DNA from: Seminavis robusta
Lineage: Eukaryota; Bacillariophyta; Bacillariophyceae; Naviculales; Naviculaceae
NCBI GenBank assembly: GCA_903772945.1
Contig: CAICTM010000209.1
Location: 1 to 64,000 of the forward strand
Direction of reading: 5' to 3'
DNA: 64,000 bases
The notes under the pieces were generated by a model. It was not told where the DNA came from. It saw only the letters and a program-made list of their open reading frames with translations, and ran no database searches. Below are positions 10,384 to 20,143 of the stretch, in pieces; the first letter of the stretch is position 1; each line of letters starts with the position of its first letter. A program made the position numbers and the translations under genes.

Positions 10384-12622
10384 TCAAGATGCATCATCAA
10401 ATCCTTCACTAGAAAACGAAATTAGATAAAAATTTCTCTTTGCAATATGACTGCGTATTCTTTGCGACTCTTATCTCGATTATTGCATGGTACCGTATGT
10501 CGACATCTGCGGCAGTAGCTGGAGAGAGCACTACTCTGAGTAGTGCTCGTTTGTTTCTTCTGTTTGTTTTGACACTGCTGTTTTCTTCTTCTGGGAGTGC
10601 TATTAGATTAGGTCCAAATCCTTCGCGACAGAATCAACGATCAAACCGCACTGATGCAGGACTTGAATGCCAATCCAAATCCAGCAGCAAATGCAGCAAC
10701 TTGCAGCTGCTATGCGGCAATGGCAGTACCAAGCAAAATGAACAAGCTATCCATTGGCAGCAGCAGCCACCCCCAGCTCATTTTCAACATTGATGATATC
10801 GAATGCCATCTACCAAGGTGTTGCTCCCTGGTATATGACTCTGGACGATACCGGTAGGCAAACTAGCATGATGGATGATCGCCCCGCAAGGATTTCCAAG
10901 AATCAGTTGGGGATGTTTGGCAGCAGTGGCAGCAATGCATCATCGTATTTTTGTAAGGCAACAAACCAGTCTGGTTGTGAAGAGTTGGATTACACTATCA
11001 ATTGAGAGATCTAGTGGATTCTGGACACTCCGCTGCCTCCGCAATTGCTGCCATTGAGAAGCACTATGTTGGGGTTTGGTGATCTCTGCTGCCTGCTGAC
11101 GTCAAGCGCCCATGCTGAGATTGGTACCCTTCCAGCAGAACTCCAAATCAAGGGTACCGGCTCTGAGGATTAGGAATCTACGAGTTGCTTAGTTTACATG
11201 CTCAATAGTCAGATGGATTGTTACATTGGACATCTATTTCGCAAGTCTTCACTCCGATTTGGGAAAATACGAGAAATACAGGTGCGGATTGGAAGATTGG
11301 GCGGTACAGGTACAGGTACTGGTACTGGTACTGGTACTGGTACTGTTCTGACGGCCTACCGGTAGCTAGCTACCGGCAGTGCTACCGGTAGCAGTAGTGG
11401 CGACAATACACCTATAGAGGGGAGTCTCCTAAATTCAAGAAGACCATTGGTAGAAGCCACTTCCAATGACGGCAACGGGATGTTCATTGTTGCTGCCGAT
11501 GCGAGCTATTTTCTGGACTCCTGATAACGGTACATGTATAACGGTCCTGTCGCTGGTGTTGTCAGACGGTGGTAGAAGTATGTCGGATAGAGCTGTTTTC
11601 TGTTTTAGGCAGGGCGCAACCAGAAATGCCCCTACTTAGCATAGAAAAGCCCGATCTTTTTATCCTTGAGTGTGGAGCGTTATATCTTTGAGTGTAAATA
11701 AATAAATCTTGAAACCAATGAGACTTGGTGCCTTCCTGGAAGCTCTTGGATGACCCGATGACCCCCTACTGAGTAATACCTACTGTACATGTACTTGTAG
11801 TAGATAAAACAAGTGAAGCAGCACGAGAAGATTACTTAAGCAATGTTACAAACTGATTGCAGTGGCTTTTAATTATGGGCTATAGCTGTGGCGTACATGA
11901 GCCAGGGGCGATTAGAAGGAGGCAGCATCTATTGCTCCATTTCGCTATTTTGCTTACGTACAAGATCTCAATTATTGCAGGGTTGTACTAAGTTTCGATA
12001 GTCGGTGCCAGGAGCTGTGCCAAGGTGCCAAGTGCTGTTTCTTCAATCTGCTTCAATTTGAGGATGCATTCTACAGGACATTATTTAAACATTTACCGGT
12101 TTCTTCTTACACCTTTCAGAAAGAAATCAGCTGAGAAATCATTGGTGCCTATCACAACGTTGGTGGTGGGAGACAGGTTTAGAGGTTTAGCGCTGGTTTA
12201 GCGAGGGTTGGAATCGCCCAGTACAACGAGTACGATGTACCAGCTCTCTCGCTGGTCGCTGGGTACGCTGGGGCATAAGGTGATGTCATTGTCCTTGAGA
12301 TGTCTTTGTGCCCATAATTCTGACGGGACCAACCTTAAACGCTCCAGTGCTATCATGTTTCAGCTAGATTCAACTTTATTACTAGTACGAGAGCTACGAG
12401 CATCCATGTCCCCCACCCATGTGGCATGCCACGTCCTTTTTGTGGGTAGCGTTGGCAGCAAGCAAAGGTCCCTTTTGAGGTTGGTCTTCTTTGCTTTCTG
12501 CTGAATTCGCATGGAGGAACGCTGCACAAAGAATGGAGTTTACTGACTGCCTTTTGTAAACCACGGCACACAGCACACAACTAACTGAGCTCTCGTCGAC
12601 GGTACATCACATCACTGCAATA
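10384..12622. other. Intergenic between tandem paralogues
   Basis: About 2.2 kb with no convincing gene. A weak plus-strand frame at 10440-10793 has one hydrophobic stretch but no recognisable domain and no clear continuation. The DNA contains a GGTACT microsatellite at about 11301-11346, a TACCGGTAGCTAGCTACCGG palindromic patch near 11359-11395, and a TGACGTCA palindrome near 11097. Confidence 0.55.
11301..11346. repeat. GGTACT/GGTACA microsatellite
   Basis: About seven tandem hexamers GGTAC[AT]. It is followed at once by ACCGGTAG/CTACCGGT inverted words, typical of the short-word enrichment in this genome's intergenic DNA. Confidence 0.85.
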
Positions 12623-13777
12623 ATGAATCCTCCCTTCCATAGATTCAATGCTACATGTATTACAATGGATGGTTCCGGCCTCATCTCGAGACCAGCCACA
12701 CGGAGAATTCGTCGAATATCCTTGTGTACTAAGAATACCAACACTAGTAGTGATGAGGATGAAGATACATTCATGGAATATGGAAGCCCAGTCTATGTGG
12801 GCGCTGATCCTGTCATGAAGAAGTCTACAAGAGATCTACGCAACAAGAAGAAGAAGAAGAAGGAAGAGAAGGTAATCCCCAAGCGTGCCTCAAAGTCCTG
12901 CCTGCAACCTCGAACGAGAAAAAGCGCTGTCACCAAGATCTCGATCTCGGATACCCCCAAAGTACCGTGCCGCAAACCAAGTAACCCTTCCTTCGGGGAC
13001 AGCTCGGTGTCACATGGCGACTTGAATACGAGTGGATCATACGTCGTCATGACAAGATCGCGGTCTAGACAAACAATGGATTCTCATCCAAGGGAACCCA
13101 GCCGCAAGGACAGCATTCCCTCCAATCTCCAAGCGGCAGCATCTGTACCAGGCGAGGCACCTTGTATGCCTCAACGCAAGGCCAGCAATCCTTTCTTCCA
13201 AGGACTATCCCAGCAAGGACGTCCCATGACACGATCACTGTCCAAACTTCAATTGAGCTTTTCGCTGAGTGCACCCAGTCCTCCGACCCGAAAGAAGAGT
13301 ATTCCAGAGTTCCAAATGACACAGATGGCACCATCTTTGCCCCAACGCCAGGCAAGCTTCTTAGAAGGAGGTCTACTAGACTCTTGTAGTGGTACTGGTA
13401 GTGATGGTCCCATGACACGATCTCGGTCCAAGCTTCAAATGGGGCACTCTCATCTGGGGGCACCCAATGTTCCAACTCGAAAGGAGAGCATTCCAGAATT
13501 CCAAATGATGCAACCTGCGATGCCGCCCCAACGCAAGGCAAGCGATCCTTTCATGCGAGGTGGATTGGTCACTCCCTCCATCCAGCCAAACGTAGCGGTG
13601 GCTGGCCCTGCTACTCAGGCTCTTCGCATGTACCTGCAAGCAGACACACCTCCACCACAGCAACAAAGCAACAACAGCAACAACAACGACAACAAGATTC
13701 AGCCCAGTCTAGGAGGTCTATACAACAAGACTGTAAGCTTTCGAGATCTTGAATGGGACAAGTTGAGCTTGCTATGA
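12623..13777 (+). CDS. Disordered repeat protein, tandem paralogue B
   Basis: This 384-residue product is collinear with the gene at 9241: SRPATRRIRRISLC, YGSPVYVGADPVMKKS, a KKKKKKEEK patch, VPCRKPSNP, then three or four diverged units built on MTRSRSKLQ.GHS / KESIPEFQM / PQRKASDPF.RGGL, and the end KIQPSLGG...KTVSFRDLEWDKLSL. It adds an acidic Ser/Asp patch near residue 40 and a Gln/Asn run before the C-terminal block. No enzymatic domain or membrane segment is visible. The conserved ends flanking variable repeats suggest a scaffold or phosphorylation-regulated protein, which is inference. The pair arose by tandem duplication; similarity continues into the 5' flank and into DNA just past the stop codon. 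Confidence 0.75.
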   Translation: MNPPFHRFNATCITMDGSGLISRPATRRIRRISLCTKNTNTSSDEDEDTFMEYGSPVYVGADPVMKKSTRDLRNKKKKKKEEKVIPKRASKSCLQPRTRKSAVTKISISDTPKVPCRKPSNPSFGDSSVSHGDLNTSGSYVVMTRSRSRQTMDSHPREPSRKDSIPSNLQAAASVPGEAPCMPQRKASNPFFQGLSQQGRPMTRSLSKLQLSFSLSAPSPPTRKKSIPEFQMTQMAPSLPQRQASFLEGGLLDSCSGTGSDGPMTRSRSKLQMGHSHLGAPNVPTRKESIPEFQMMQPAMPPQRKASDPFMRGGLVTPSIQPNVAVAGPATQALRMYLQADTPPPQQQSNNSNNNDNKIQPSLGGLYNKTVSFRDLEWDKLSLL

Positions 13778-14447
13778 ACCCTTTCTCTCTATCAATCGAT
13801 TTCGCGGGGCGAACCACAAGGGCCCCGCTTCGGCTTGGTGATCAAGATGCATCCTCAAAAGCTTGACTCGCTAGCTAGCTATTAATTTTCTCTTGGCATT
13901 ATTAATTAATAGTACGTATTTTAAAATTGATATTATGCCATAGTTTTTGCTTTAGTTTCTTCCAAACATGAGGGAATTCAAGGGAAAGAGTCAAGTTAGT
14001 TGTTTGTCGTCCCAAGCAAATATTATATAAATCAAGGTTCTCCGCTTCAGCAGCTGCTCTATTTTAGAAAGAAAGTTTGACAGCTTTCGAGAATTTACTA
14101 CGCTTCCATTAATTCTGCTCTTGCAATGACACTCACTACTATTTAGCTAGCTAGTCTAACTGCTTGCCAGGGCGACGTCCAGCTGTTGGTCTGCACGGAT
14201 TTTGTATGTTGTACTTGCTCGAGTGCATCGCCCACGATGGCCGCACACGCTTCACCAGGGTCGTCGTTAGATCGTGGTCCGTGGAAAATCAGCGTCTTGG
14301 ACACCAGATCCTCAATCCCAAAGCGAACAGAGCCGCCTATCTCTGTCTCTCTTTGTCGTGTATCATCGTAAAGAAGGCTACCCACATCTCCCTTTGACTA
14401 CAATACACTACACTACACTACAATACACTACAATACAATACAATACC
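13778..14447. other. Intergenic with A/C/T pentamer repeat before next gene
   Basis: The first 80 bp is homologous to the end of the paralogue A coding region (GGGGC.....GGCCCCGCTTCGGCTT, then ATCAAGATGCATC) but lies past the stop here. The last 50 bp is an ACACT/ACAAT repeat (about 14399-14446) ending at the ATG of the next gene. Confidence 0.6.
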
Positions 14448-15296
14448 ATGCTGAACCGCCAACAAGTGCAGTCGTTCATGGCGTTTCTTCCCGACTGGTG
14501 TCGCAGCTACGCGGCGTTGCACATGGATACCATTCCCAAGTTGATCAATCATTTGTTGGTATTGATGGGCTTTTGCAATTTCATGATGTTTCTGGGCTCT
14601 TGGAGTACCGTGATGCTGCCCGATATGGGATTGAATACTCCTCTGATTGCGTTCTTGTTGTGTTGTCAGAATGCTTGTCTCTGGATGGTATTCCATTCGA
14701 CCAATAGTGTTCAATATTATTTGCAGCCTACCGAATTCATGGTGGGCAACTGTCTGGGCATTACGATTGGATCGGCCTTGTTGGCCATGGTCTTTTCCAA
14801 TTATTTCCGCAATATCAGTCGCTGCGATGTGGCGCAAGGACATCCCGTCTTTGAATATTTCTGTGGCAATCCACGACAAAAGGCCAAATTGGCGTCGGTC
14901 AGTTTTTGGAGTGGATTGGTCTTTTGGCTGGAATTCTTGGTCTCTATACTCATTGCCATGGGAAAACAAGAATTAATTCAAGTGGGATCCCAAAATACCA
15001 TGTACGAACATATCGATGGACGATTTTCCGAATACAGCACGCAACAGCAACCACAGCAACACCAACAACAGTCACCACAAGAACCACAATCCTCTGCTGC
15101 TGGATTCTTGGGAACCTTTGCCGGGTCTTCCTTTCAAGGATCAGCCTACTCGACCGTGCCAGATATCAATACCAATCCTGCACCATCTGTTGCATCTACT
15201 GGTGGCTACCATAATAGTGGAAGCGCCACAAATAATCAGCAGGCAGCATCACCACAATCATCCGCAACTATAAACAATCCACTGGGGAATGTATAG
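14448..15296 (+). CDS. Four-TM membrane protein with Gln/Asn/Ser-rich tail
   Basis: Family not recognised. The 282-residue product shows about four hydrophobic helices: roughly residues 35-60 (LINHLLVLMGFCNFMMFLG), 64-86, 93-118 and 148-172 (FWSGLVFWLEFLVSILIAMG). A polar C-terminal tail of about 100 residues is rich in Gln, Ser and Asn. A polar loop with Cys (SRCDVAQGHPVFEYFCGNPR) lies between helices 3 and 4. Helix spacing recalls tetraspan proteins, but no family signature is present. The frame opens 58 codons upstream; this Met was chosen because the upstream part is a simple repeat with shadow-like coding. Confidence 0.65.
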   Translation: MLNRQQVQSFMAFLPDWCRSYAALHMDTIPKLINHLLVLMGFCNFMMFLGSWSTVMLPDMGLNTPLIAFLLCCQNACLWMVFHSTNSVQYYLQPTEFMVGNCLGITIGSALLAMVFSNYFRNISRCDVAQGHPVFEYFCGNPRQKAKLASVSFWSGLVFWLEFLVSILIAMGKQELIQVGSQNTMYEHIDGRFSEYSTQQQPQQHQQQSPQEPQSSAAGFLGTFAGSSFQGSAYSTVPDINTNPAPSVASTGGYHNSGSATNNQQAASPQSSATINNPLGNV

Positions 15297-16193
15297 ACAC
15301 CGATGACAGACGACATGAGAAATGACAACGAAATAACTATACCTGAGCACCTATAGCTATCGTCGATTCAATTCAATTCCATTATGAAAGCCTTGGAATT
15401 CCCGGACAAGAAAGACACCGAAGTTTGGCCTGACCTATCTTTGCAATCTTCACTACTCAGCGGAGCTAGCTAGTTTACCAGGAGGCAGAGAGTCCTACCT
15501 TTTATTCATATTCGCAAATACAGCTCCACTTGAAATGCAACCCTATAATGACAGAATTCATAGATAGATCATCCATCTACAGCTCTGTAACCAATGCTAA
15601 CACTGCATTCATTTAAAAGCAATTCAAAAAGCTACAGTCCACGCCCAGGCTACAAAATGGCTGAGGAGTAACAGTTGTACTAACTAGGTTGCTGAATGAT
15701 CAATCTATATTCGTCCAAACAAGACTTTTCCGATACGGCGTCGATACATCTAGTTGATCATACATGTACGTAGTCTTTTCCCAGCGGAGAGAACGGAAGC
15801 GAGTTCGATCATTCTTTTCTCGTTCTTCCGCCACACAGAATACATCGTACCCAGAACAACTAGCTAGTCTAGCTAGCTCTTCGATCAAAACGTGGGGACC
15901 GCTCTATGAAACAACTAATTTTATCTTTTTTTTTACTATGTGGACAGATTGTGGATTTGAAAAATCAAAACAGTTTGCTTGAAAAAAGGAGGAGGTGAGG
16001 GTGTTTTACTTGAACGTTTCGAGGGCGGACCATTTTACCCACACCTAACTAAATTGTAAGGTGCCACAACAAGAGGTGCGGGCAATCCAGCGTGCTAGCT
16101 AGTAGCTAGCTAGCTAGAGGGTATCATTCTGCAAAGCGGAATTGCTGCAGTTGTAACATACCCTAGATAGCTAGACCATCACCTGTCTGCAAC
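15297..16193. other. Intergenic, CTAGCTAG-rich
   Basis: No gene seen. Several CTAGCTAG runs occur (about 15462, 15860-15880 and 16092-16117, including GCTAGCTAGTAGCTAGCTAG). This DNA separates the convergent four-TM gene and the minus-strand motif gene. Confidence 0.6.
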
Positions 16194-16892
16194 CTAAGGT
16201 TCGTCCTCATTGGATTCCCATGGTTTGAGAATGACCAGTACCACAACAACGGCTGCCACACCAATCACACATGCACCCATCATCAGCAACGTGACCGTCA
16301 AGTCTTTTCCTCTCTTGCCCTTGTCAATCACAGTGGTTCCAAAATGGAAGCTGTATTCGCCTTTTTCTTCGTCCTTTTCTTTTGTGTTCTTGGTGTCGGT
16401 CGTGCTTTTGATGCTGTTTCTAGTTGTTGTGTGGTTGGTTGTATTAAGGGTATGGCCGGTAGTATTATTAAGGGTATGAGGAGTACCGTTGGTGTTGACG
16501 GTGTGGCTGCTGCGAATTGGTAGTTGTTGTTGCTGTTGTTGTTGGTTACGCTGGCTCGGCTGCTGACTCTGTTGTTGGCTGCTACGACTCTCACGGCGTG
16601 GCGGTTGGTGATGGCTGCTGCGGTTCAAGCCGTTGTCGTTGTTCAACTCACGAGACGGCTGGTGATGGCTGCTTTGGTGCAAGCTTTCGCTCATCTGGCG
16701 AGACGCTTGGAATTGTTGGCTGGACTTCCAGTTCACATCTTCATTGACGAGGATCAAGTCGGGTCCTTCGGATGACGGAGCTGCAAATCCTCCCTGGTGG
16801 CAGCTGTAGTAGGCTTCCCCCTCTTGCTCCCAGCCATTCACGGCAATATCGGAAACCACATAGGACTCTTCCCTCTGTGCGGCGGGATCCAT
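16194..16892 (-). CDS. Single-pass membrane protein with EYSFHFG juxtamembrane motif (A)
   Basis: This 232-residue product has a hydrophilic N-terminal region rich in Ser, Gln, His and Asn, including a Q7 run near residue 120. A conserved block follows, EYSFHFGTTVIDKGKRGKD, leading directly into a C-terminal helix (LLMMGACVIGVAAVVVVLVI) and a short KPW...EDEP tail. The same block and helix start, ending in a PW dipeptide, occur in the gene at 25042-25791. Conservation next to the membrane with free divergence elsewhere suggests this segment is the functional part, perhaps a partner-binding or membrane-surface element. It is divergently transcribed from an LRR gene 936 bp away, the same layout as its paralogue. 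No known domain recognised; function unknown. Single exon. Confidence 0.75.
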   Translation of the reverse strand: MDPAAQREESYVVSDIAVNGWEQEGEAYYSCHQGGFAAPSSEGPDLILVNEDVNWKSSQQFQASRQMSESLHQSSHHQPSRELNNDNGLNRSSHHQPPRRESRSSQQQSQQPSQRNQQQQQQQLPIRSSHTVNTNGTPHTLNNTTGHTLNTTNHTTTRNSIKSTTDTKNTKEKDEEKGEYSFHFGTTVIDKGKRGKDLTVTLLMMGACVIGVAAVVVVLVILKPWESNEDEP

Positions 16893-17828
16893 GGTTCTAT
16901 TATACAGTCGTAAATAGAAATGGTATACGGTAGTAGTGCGGTGGCCTACCGGGGATAATGATGTCTTGGGGTATCTCGATCTTCTAAAGAATGGATTTGA
17001 ATGCTTCTTGGCCTCTCAAGCTAGCTACCGGCACTACTACAGGTAGTAAGAGATGATCACACGTCTTTCTTTCTTCAGTCTCTCTCTCTTTCTTTTACAA
17101 CAAGATAACAACAGTTACTAATCATTCGATGGGTAACGGCGACTGAGACGCGGAGATGTTGTTGCGGTGTGGTTTGCCACAGTGTGCTATGCAAGACTGC
17201 CTGCCTGCCACGCAATCAAGTGTTGAATGTGAGCTGATCCTTACTTGCTTGCGACGTTTCACACACAGCTTTCACACGGAGGTCTAGCAGCATCCAGCAA
17301 AAGCACGGTGCCGATACCGGTACAGCACCGAAACCGGTACAGCACTGATGAATTTTTTAACTTCAGGCACTTTTCTTGGCTTTACATAAATAAGAATTGC
17401 CCCCAAGCCCTGCAAGCAGCATTCGCGGCAAGCTCACATTAATTCTAGTTCTGTCTCTGTGTACCGGTTGAAAAGGTCCTATTAAGCCTCTGATTCCGTT
17501 GCAAACGAGCCTGATCCTCCACTTCTTGCTCCAATTTCAGAACTTTGCTCATCAATCTCGCGTTGGGGATGGTTTGGGCTGACGCAGCGAACGTTCCATC
17601 CACCCTTATTAGCTGCTTGAATACGGTATCCGAGAGGTAGCTAGACGTCCACTAGCTAGTAGCTAGGTAGCGTTGCCACCAACTCAAGTTGGGCATGTGC
17701 CACTGACGTCGTTCCATTCCCACGCATAATAGTCTATCTAATCCCATAGCCGCCCATACTGCATCGCCACAGAAACAGCTCCTTCCTGGCCAAAACAACC
17801 CTCCTGTTCCAAGACGAGAAATCCAGAG
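16893..17828. other. Divergent intergenic region, motif gene A / LRR2
   Basis: Shared upstream DNA of two divergent genes. It contains TACCGG and CTAGCTAG-type words (17028, 17310, 17635-17670) and TGACGTC at 17704-17710, about 120 bp before the LRR start. TGACGT is the core of CO2/cAMP-response elements described in diatoms. A role here is only possible, since a 7-mer is expected several times by chance in this window. Confidence 0.45.
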
Positions 17829-19703
17829 ATGGAGAGCAAAGACGCCGAGAACAAGAACCAGGGCACAACTAGTATTGAGGATGAAGCCCAGGATACCACT
17901 CCGGAAACCAATGAGCACACAGACGCTCATTCAAATGAGAATGAACACAACAGCAGAGAGATCAACGAGCTACCAAAACCAGAATCGGCTACTACCACTA
18001 GTATGGATACTAGCGAGGATGAAGTCAAGATGGATACCATCTCAGAAACCAAAGAGCATACAGACTGTCACTCAATAATTGAGAATGAGAGCAATACCCG
18101 TAGTGGAGAGAACAACGAGCTATCAAAACCAGAACTGGCATTAGGCATCGCAGCTGGTGATCCATTGACTTCTCCTCATGCTGAGATGGATGGATCAACC
18201 ACCCAGTCCCACCACAACACATCAGAGCACATAGAGCTCCACACTGTCACAGACCCAGAAAATTTAATAGCAGAAGACGAACATGTACAAATGTTACCCC
18301 TGACGTGGAACATCGTGGAAGACGGATTACTGCCCGGCACCTTTGCTGTGGAAGGGCCCAATGTGGGGTTAGAGTTGCCGCACCACGAGGTCGAAGCCTC
18401 AAGTACTAGTGAAGTCTCAGATACCAATCACGTTCACGTGGATGTCGCCCACATTGATGATGTTCACATTGATGATGCCCACTTGGTGGATGTGGAAGCC
18501 GAAAATGCTACGACAGAGCATGTTGATCATGGAAGCAACACTGAACTTGTTGAGGGCACAGTTATAGGCGGTAGACAACAAGACCATAAAGGCCACTGGA
18601 TTGGGTGGGTTGCCATACTTGGCTGTGCTGCTGTCCTTGCAGTTGTGTTGATACTTGTCTTCCTTCTGGGGGGGCAGTCCAGTGGGGAACCCACAGAGAG
18701 CACGATGAATGCAGACAAACAATTCACTCAAGACCAAGCCATCTCTTATCCACCATTTCATGACAATTTCCCCGAGGTGGTTGCCACAGCCATCTTAGAG
18801 GACACTGATAGTCCTTTCTATCATGCAAATCAATGGGTCATGAAGGATCCCAACTTTGACAACTACTCCATGGAACGAAATATACAAAGGTTCTACTTGG
18901 CCATGATGTACTATGCTACTAATGGTGACTATTGGCTTGATAATGAGAACTGGCTCAGTTATGAAGTCTCAGAATGCAGTTGGTTCACTAAAAGCACCTT
19001 TCCCATATCAAGCAAGTACTACGACACCAATGTCTGTAGCAACAATAACAATACAGTGATCAATTTGAGCTTGGCATCAAACAACTTGACAGGGACGTTC
19101 CCAATTTGGTACACTTACTTCATTCCCTCATTGAAAATCCGTGACCTCGGTTACAATCCCATTGCTGGTGCACTGCCACCAATCACTTCCACTCCAAAAT
19201 TTGAAGTCTTTGTTGTGTCCCAAACCGAATTGGAAGGGGCTCCCATCATGAATGCCGGGGCCTACTTCCCTGCTCTCAAGGTATTGAAGACTGACGGTAC
19301 CAAAGTCCGTGGAAACAACAATGGGGCTTTGAATTATATTATCCCAAACCTTGAGGTCAACAATATCTCGTTCAACCCTACTCGGGCCCACCTGTTTTCA
19401 ACCCTGGGGCTCTTGACAAATTTGCAATATCTGGGACAAGCTCACAGAGGCTTTCTGACGGGCACAATTGTAACTGAGATTGGTTTTGCAACGTCTCTGC
19501 TTGAAATCGACTGGTCCAGCAATCCCAGACTTGAGGGAACAATTCCATCGGAACTTGGTCAGCTTTCTCACTTGACAAAGCTAGACCTAATGGACACACC
19601 TGTCACGGGGAAGGTCCCTATTGAGGTTTGCAAGCTTGTACAAGATGGCCAACTGGAGCTCTTGGTGGACTGTGGTGACCTGCTTCAGTGTTGTACCGAC
19701 TAA
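17829..19703 (+). CDS. Single-pass membrane LRR protein 2
   Basis: This 624-residue protein has an acidic N-terminal region (about 1-255) made of diverged repeats (SETKEHTD.HS / ENE...NELSKPE) and a His/Asp patch (HVDVAHIDDVHIDDAH near 205-220). A helix follows at about 257-281 (IGWVAILGCAAVLAVVLILV). The diatom cap (IQRFYLAMMYYATNGDYWL...ECSWF) and a few degenerate LRRs ending LEGTIPSELGQLSHLTKLDL then complete it. The terminal CXXXVQDGQLELLVDCGDLLQCC pattern is also seen at the ends of plant-type LRR proteins. It is shorter and more degenerate than LRR3/LRR4. It lies head-to-head with the EYSFHFG-motif gene A. Role as a surface protein is inferred. Confidence 0.8.
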   Translation: MESKDAENKNQGTTSIEDEAQDTTPETNEHTDAHSNENEHNSREINELPKPESATTTSMDTSEDEVKMDTISETKEHTDCHSIIENESNTRSGENNELSKPELALGIAAGDPLTSPHAEMDGSTTQSHHNTSEHIELHTVTDPENLIAEDEHVQMLPLTWNIVEDGLLPGTFAVEGPNVGLELPHHEVEASSTSEVSDTNHVHVDVAHIDDVHIDDAHLVDVEAENATTEHVDHGSNTELVEGTVIGGRQQDHKGHWIGWVAILGCAAVLAVVLILVFLLGGQSSGEPTESTMNADKQFTQDQAISYPPFHDNFPEVVATAILEDTDSPFYHANQWVMKDPNFDNYSMERNIQRFYLAMMYYATNGDYWLDNENWLSYEVSECSWFTKSTFPISSKYYDTNVCSNNNNTVINLSLASNNLTGTFPIWYTYFIPSLKIRDLGYNPIAGALPPITSTPKFEVFVVSQTELEGAPIMNAGAYFPALKVLKTDGTKVRGNNNGALNYIIPNLEVNNISFNPTRAHLFSTLGLLTNLQYLGQAHRGFLTGTIVTEIGFATSLLEIDWSSNPRLEGTIPSELGQLSHLTKLDLMDTPVTGKVPIEVCKLVQDGQLELLVDCGDLLQCCTD

Positions 19704-20143
19704 GACCCAGCATTTGGACTGGACAGTATGACATTATTTTTATTCCATGAAAGGTGCAAATGGTATCACCCGTTACGCTGGGAGGACGTTTCGAGGTTTC
19801 AGGAGCTTGCCCCTGTCCTTTGCAGCTTAATTGGCTTTTGATGGACAGGAATTTATTAAAGTTGTATGGTTAAGGTAGCTGCGGTAATATTTAAATAATA
19901 AACTTTAATGTTTACCCAGATGACTGGTGTTTTCAGACTCCGGCGCTTGCAGCGCATGCAACATGCAACAGCCAACAACTCGAGACTCTAGATCTTCACT
20001 CCATCCAAACCCCTTGTTTTTACTGCTGTTGTTCTGTTGTTGCAAGGGTTGCTCGTTGCTGCCGATCTCATCTTGCTAGTTAGCCAGCTTTGTCAACAAC
20101 CCCCTACTCTAGCTAGATACATCGTGGTTCCTCTTATTATTGC
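19704..20143. other. Intergenic, nothing recognised
   Basis: AT-rich 3' flank of LRR2 followed by the upstream region of the CXXC-PHD gene. No repeat or gene recognised. Confidence 0.5.

Noticed and set aside
10440-10793. 117-codon frame with a hydrophobic N-terminal stretch
   Set aside because: No homology recognised, no convincing splice partner, and it ends in simple Gln/Pro composition; kept only as a note in the intergenic entry.
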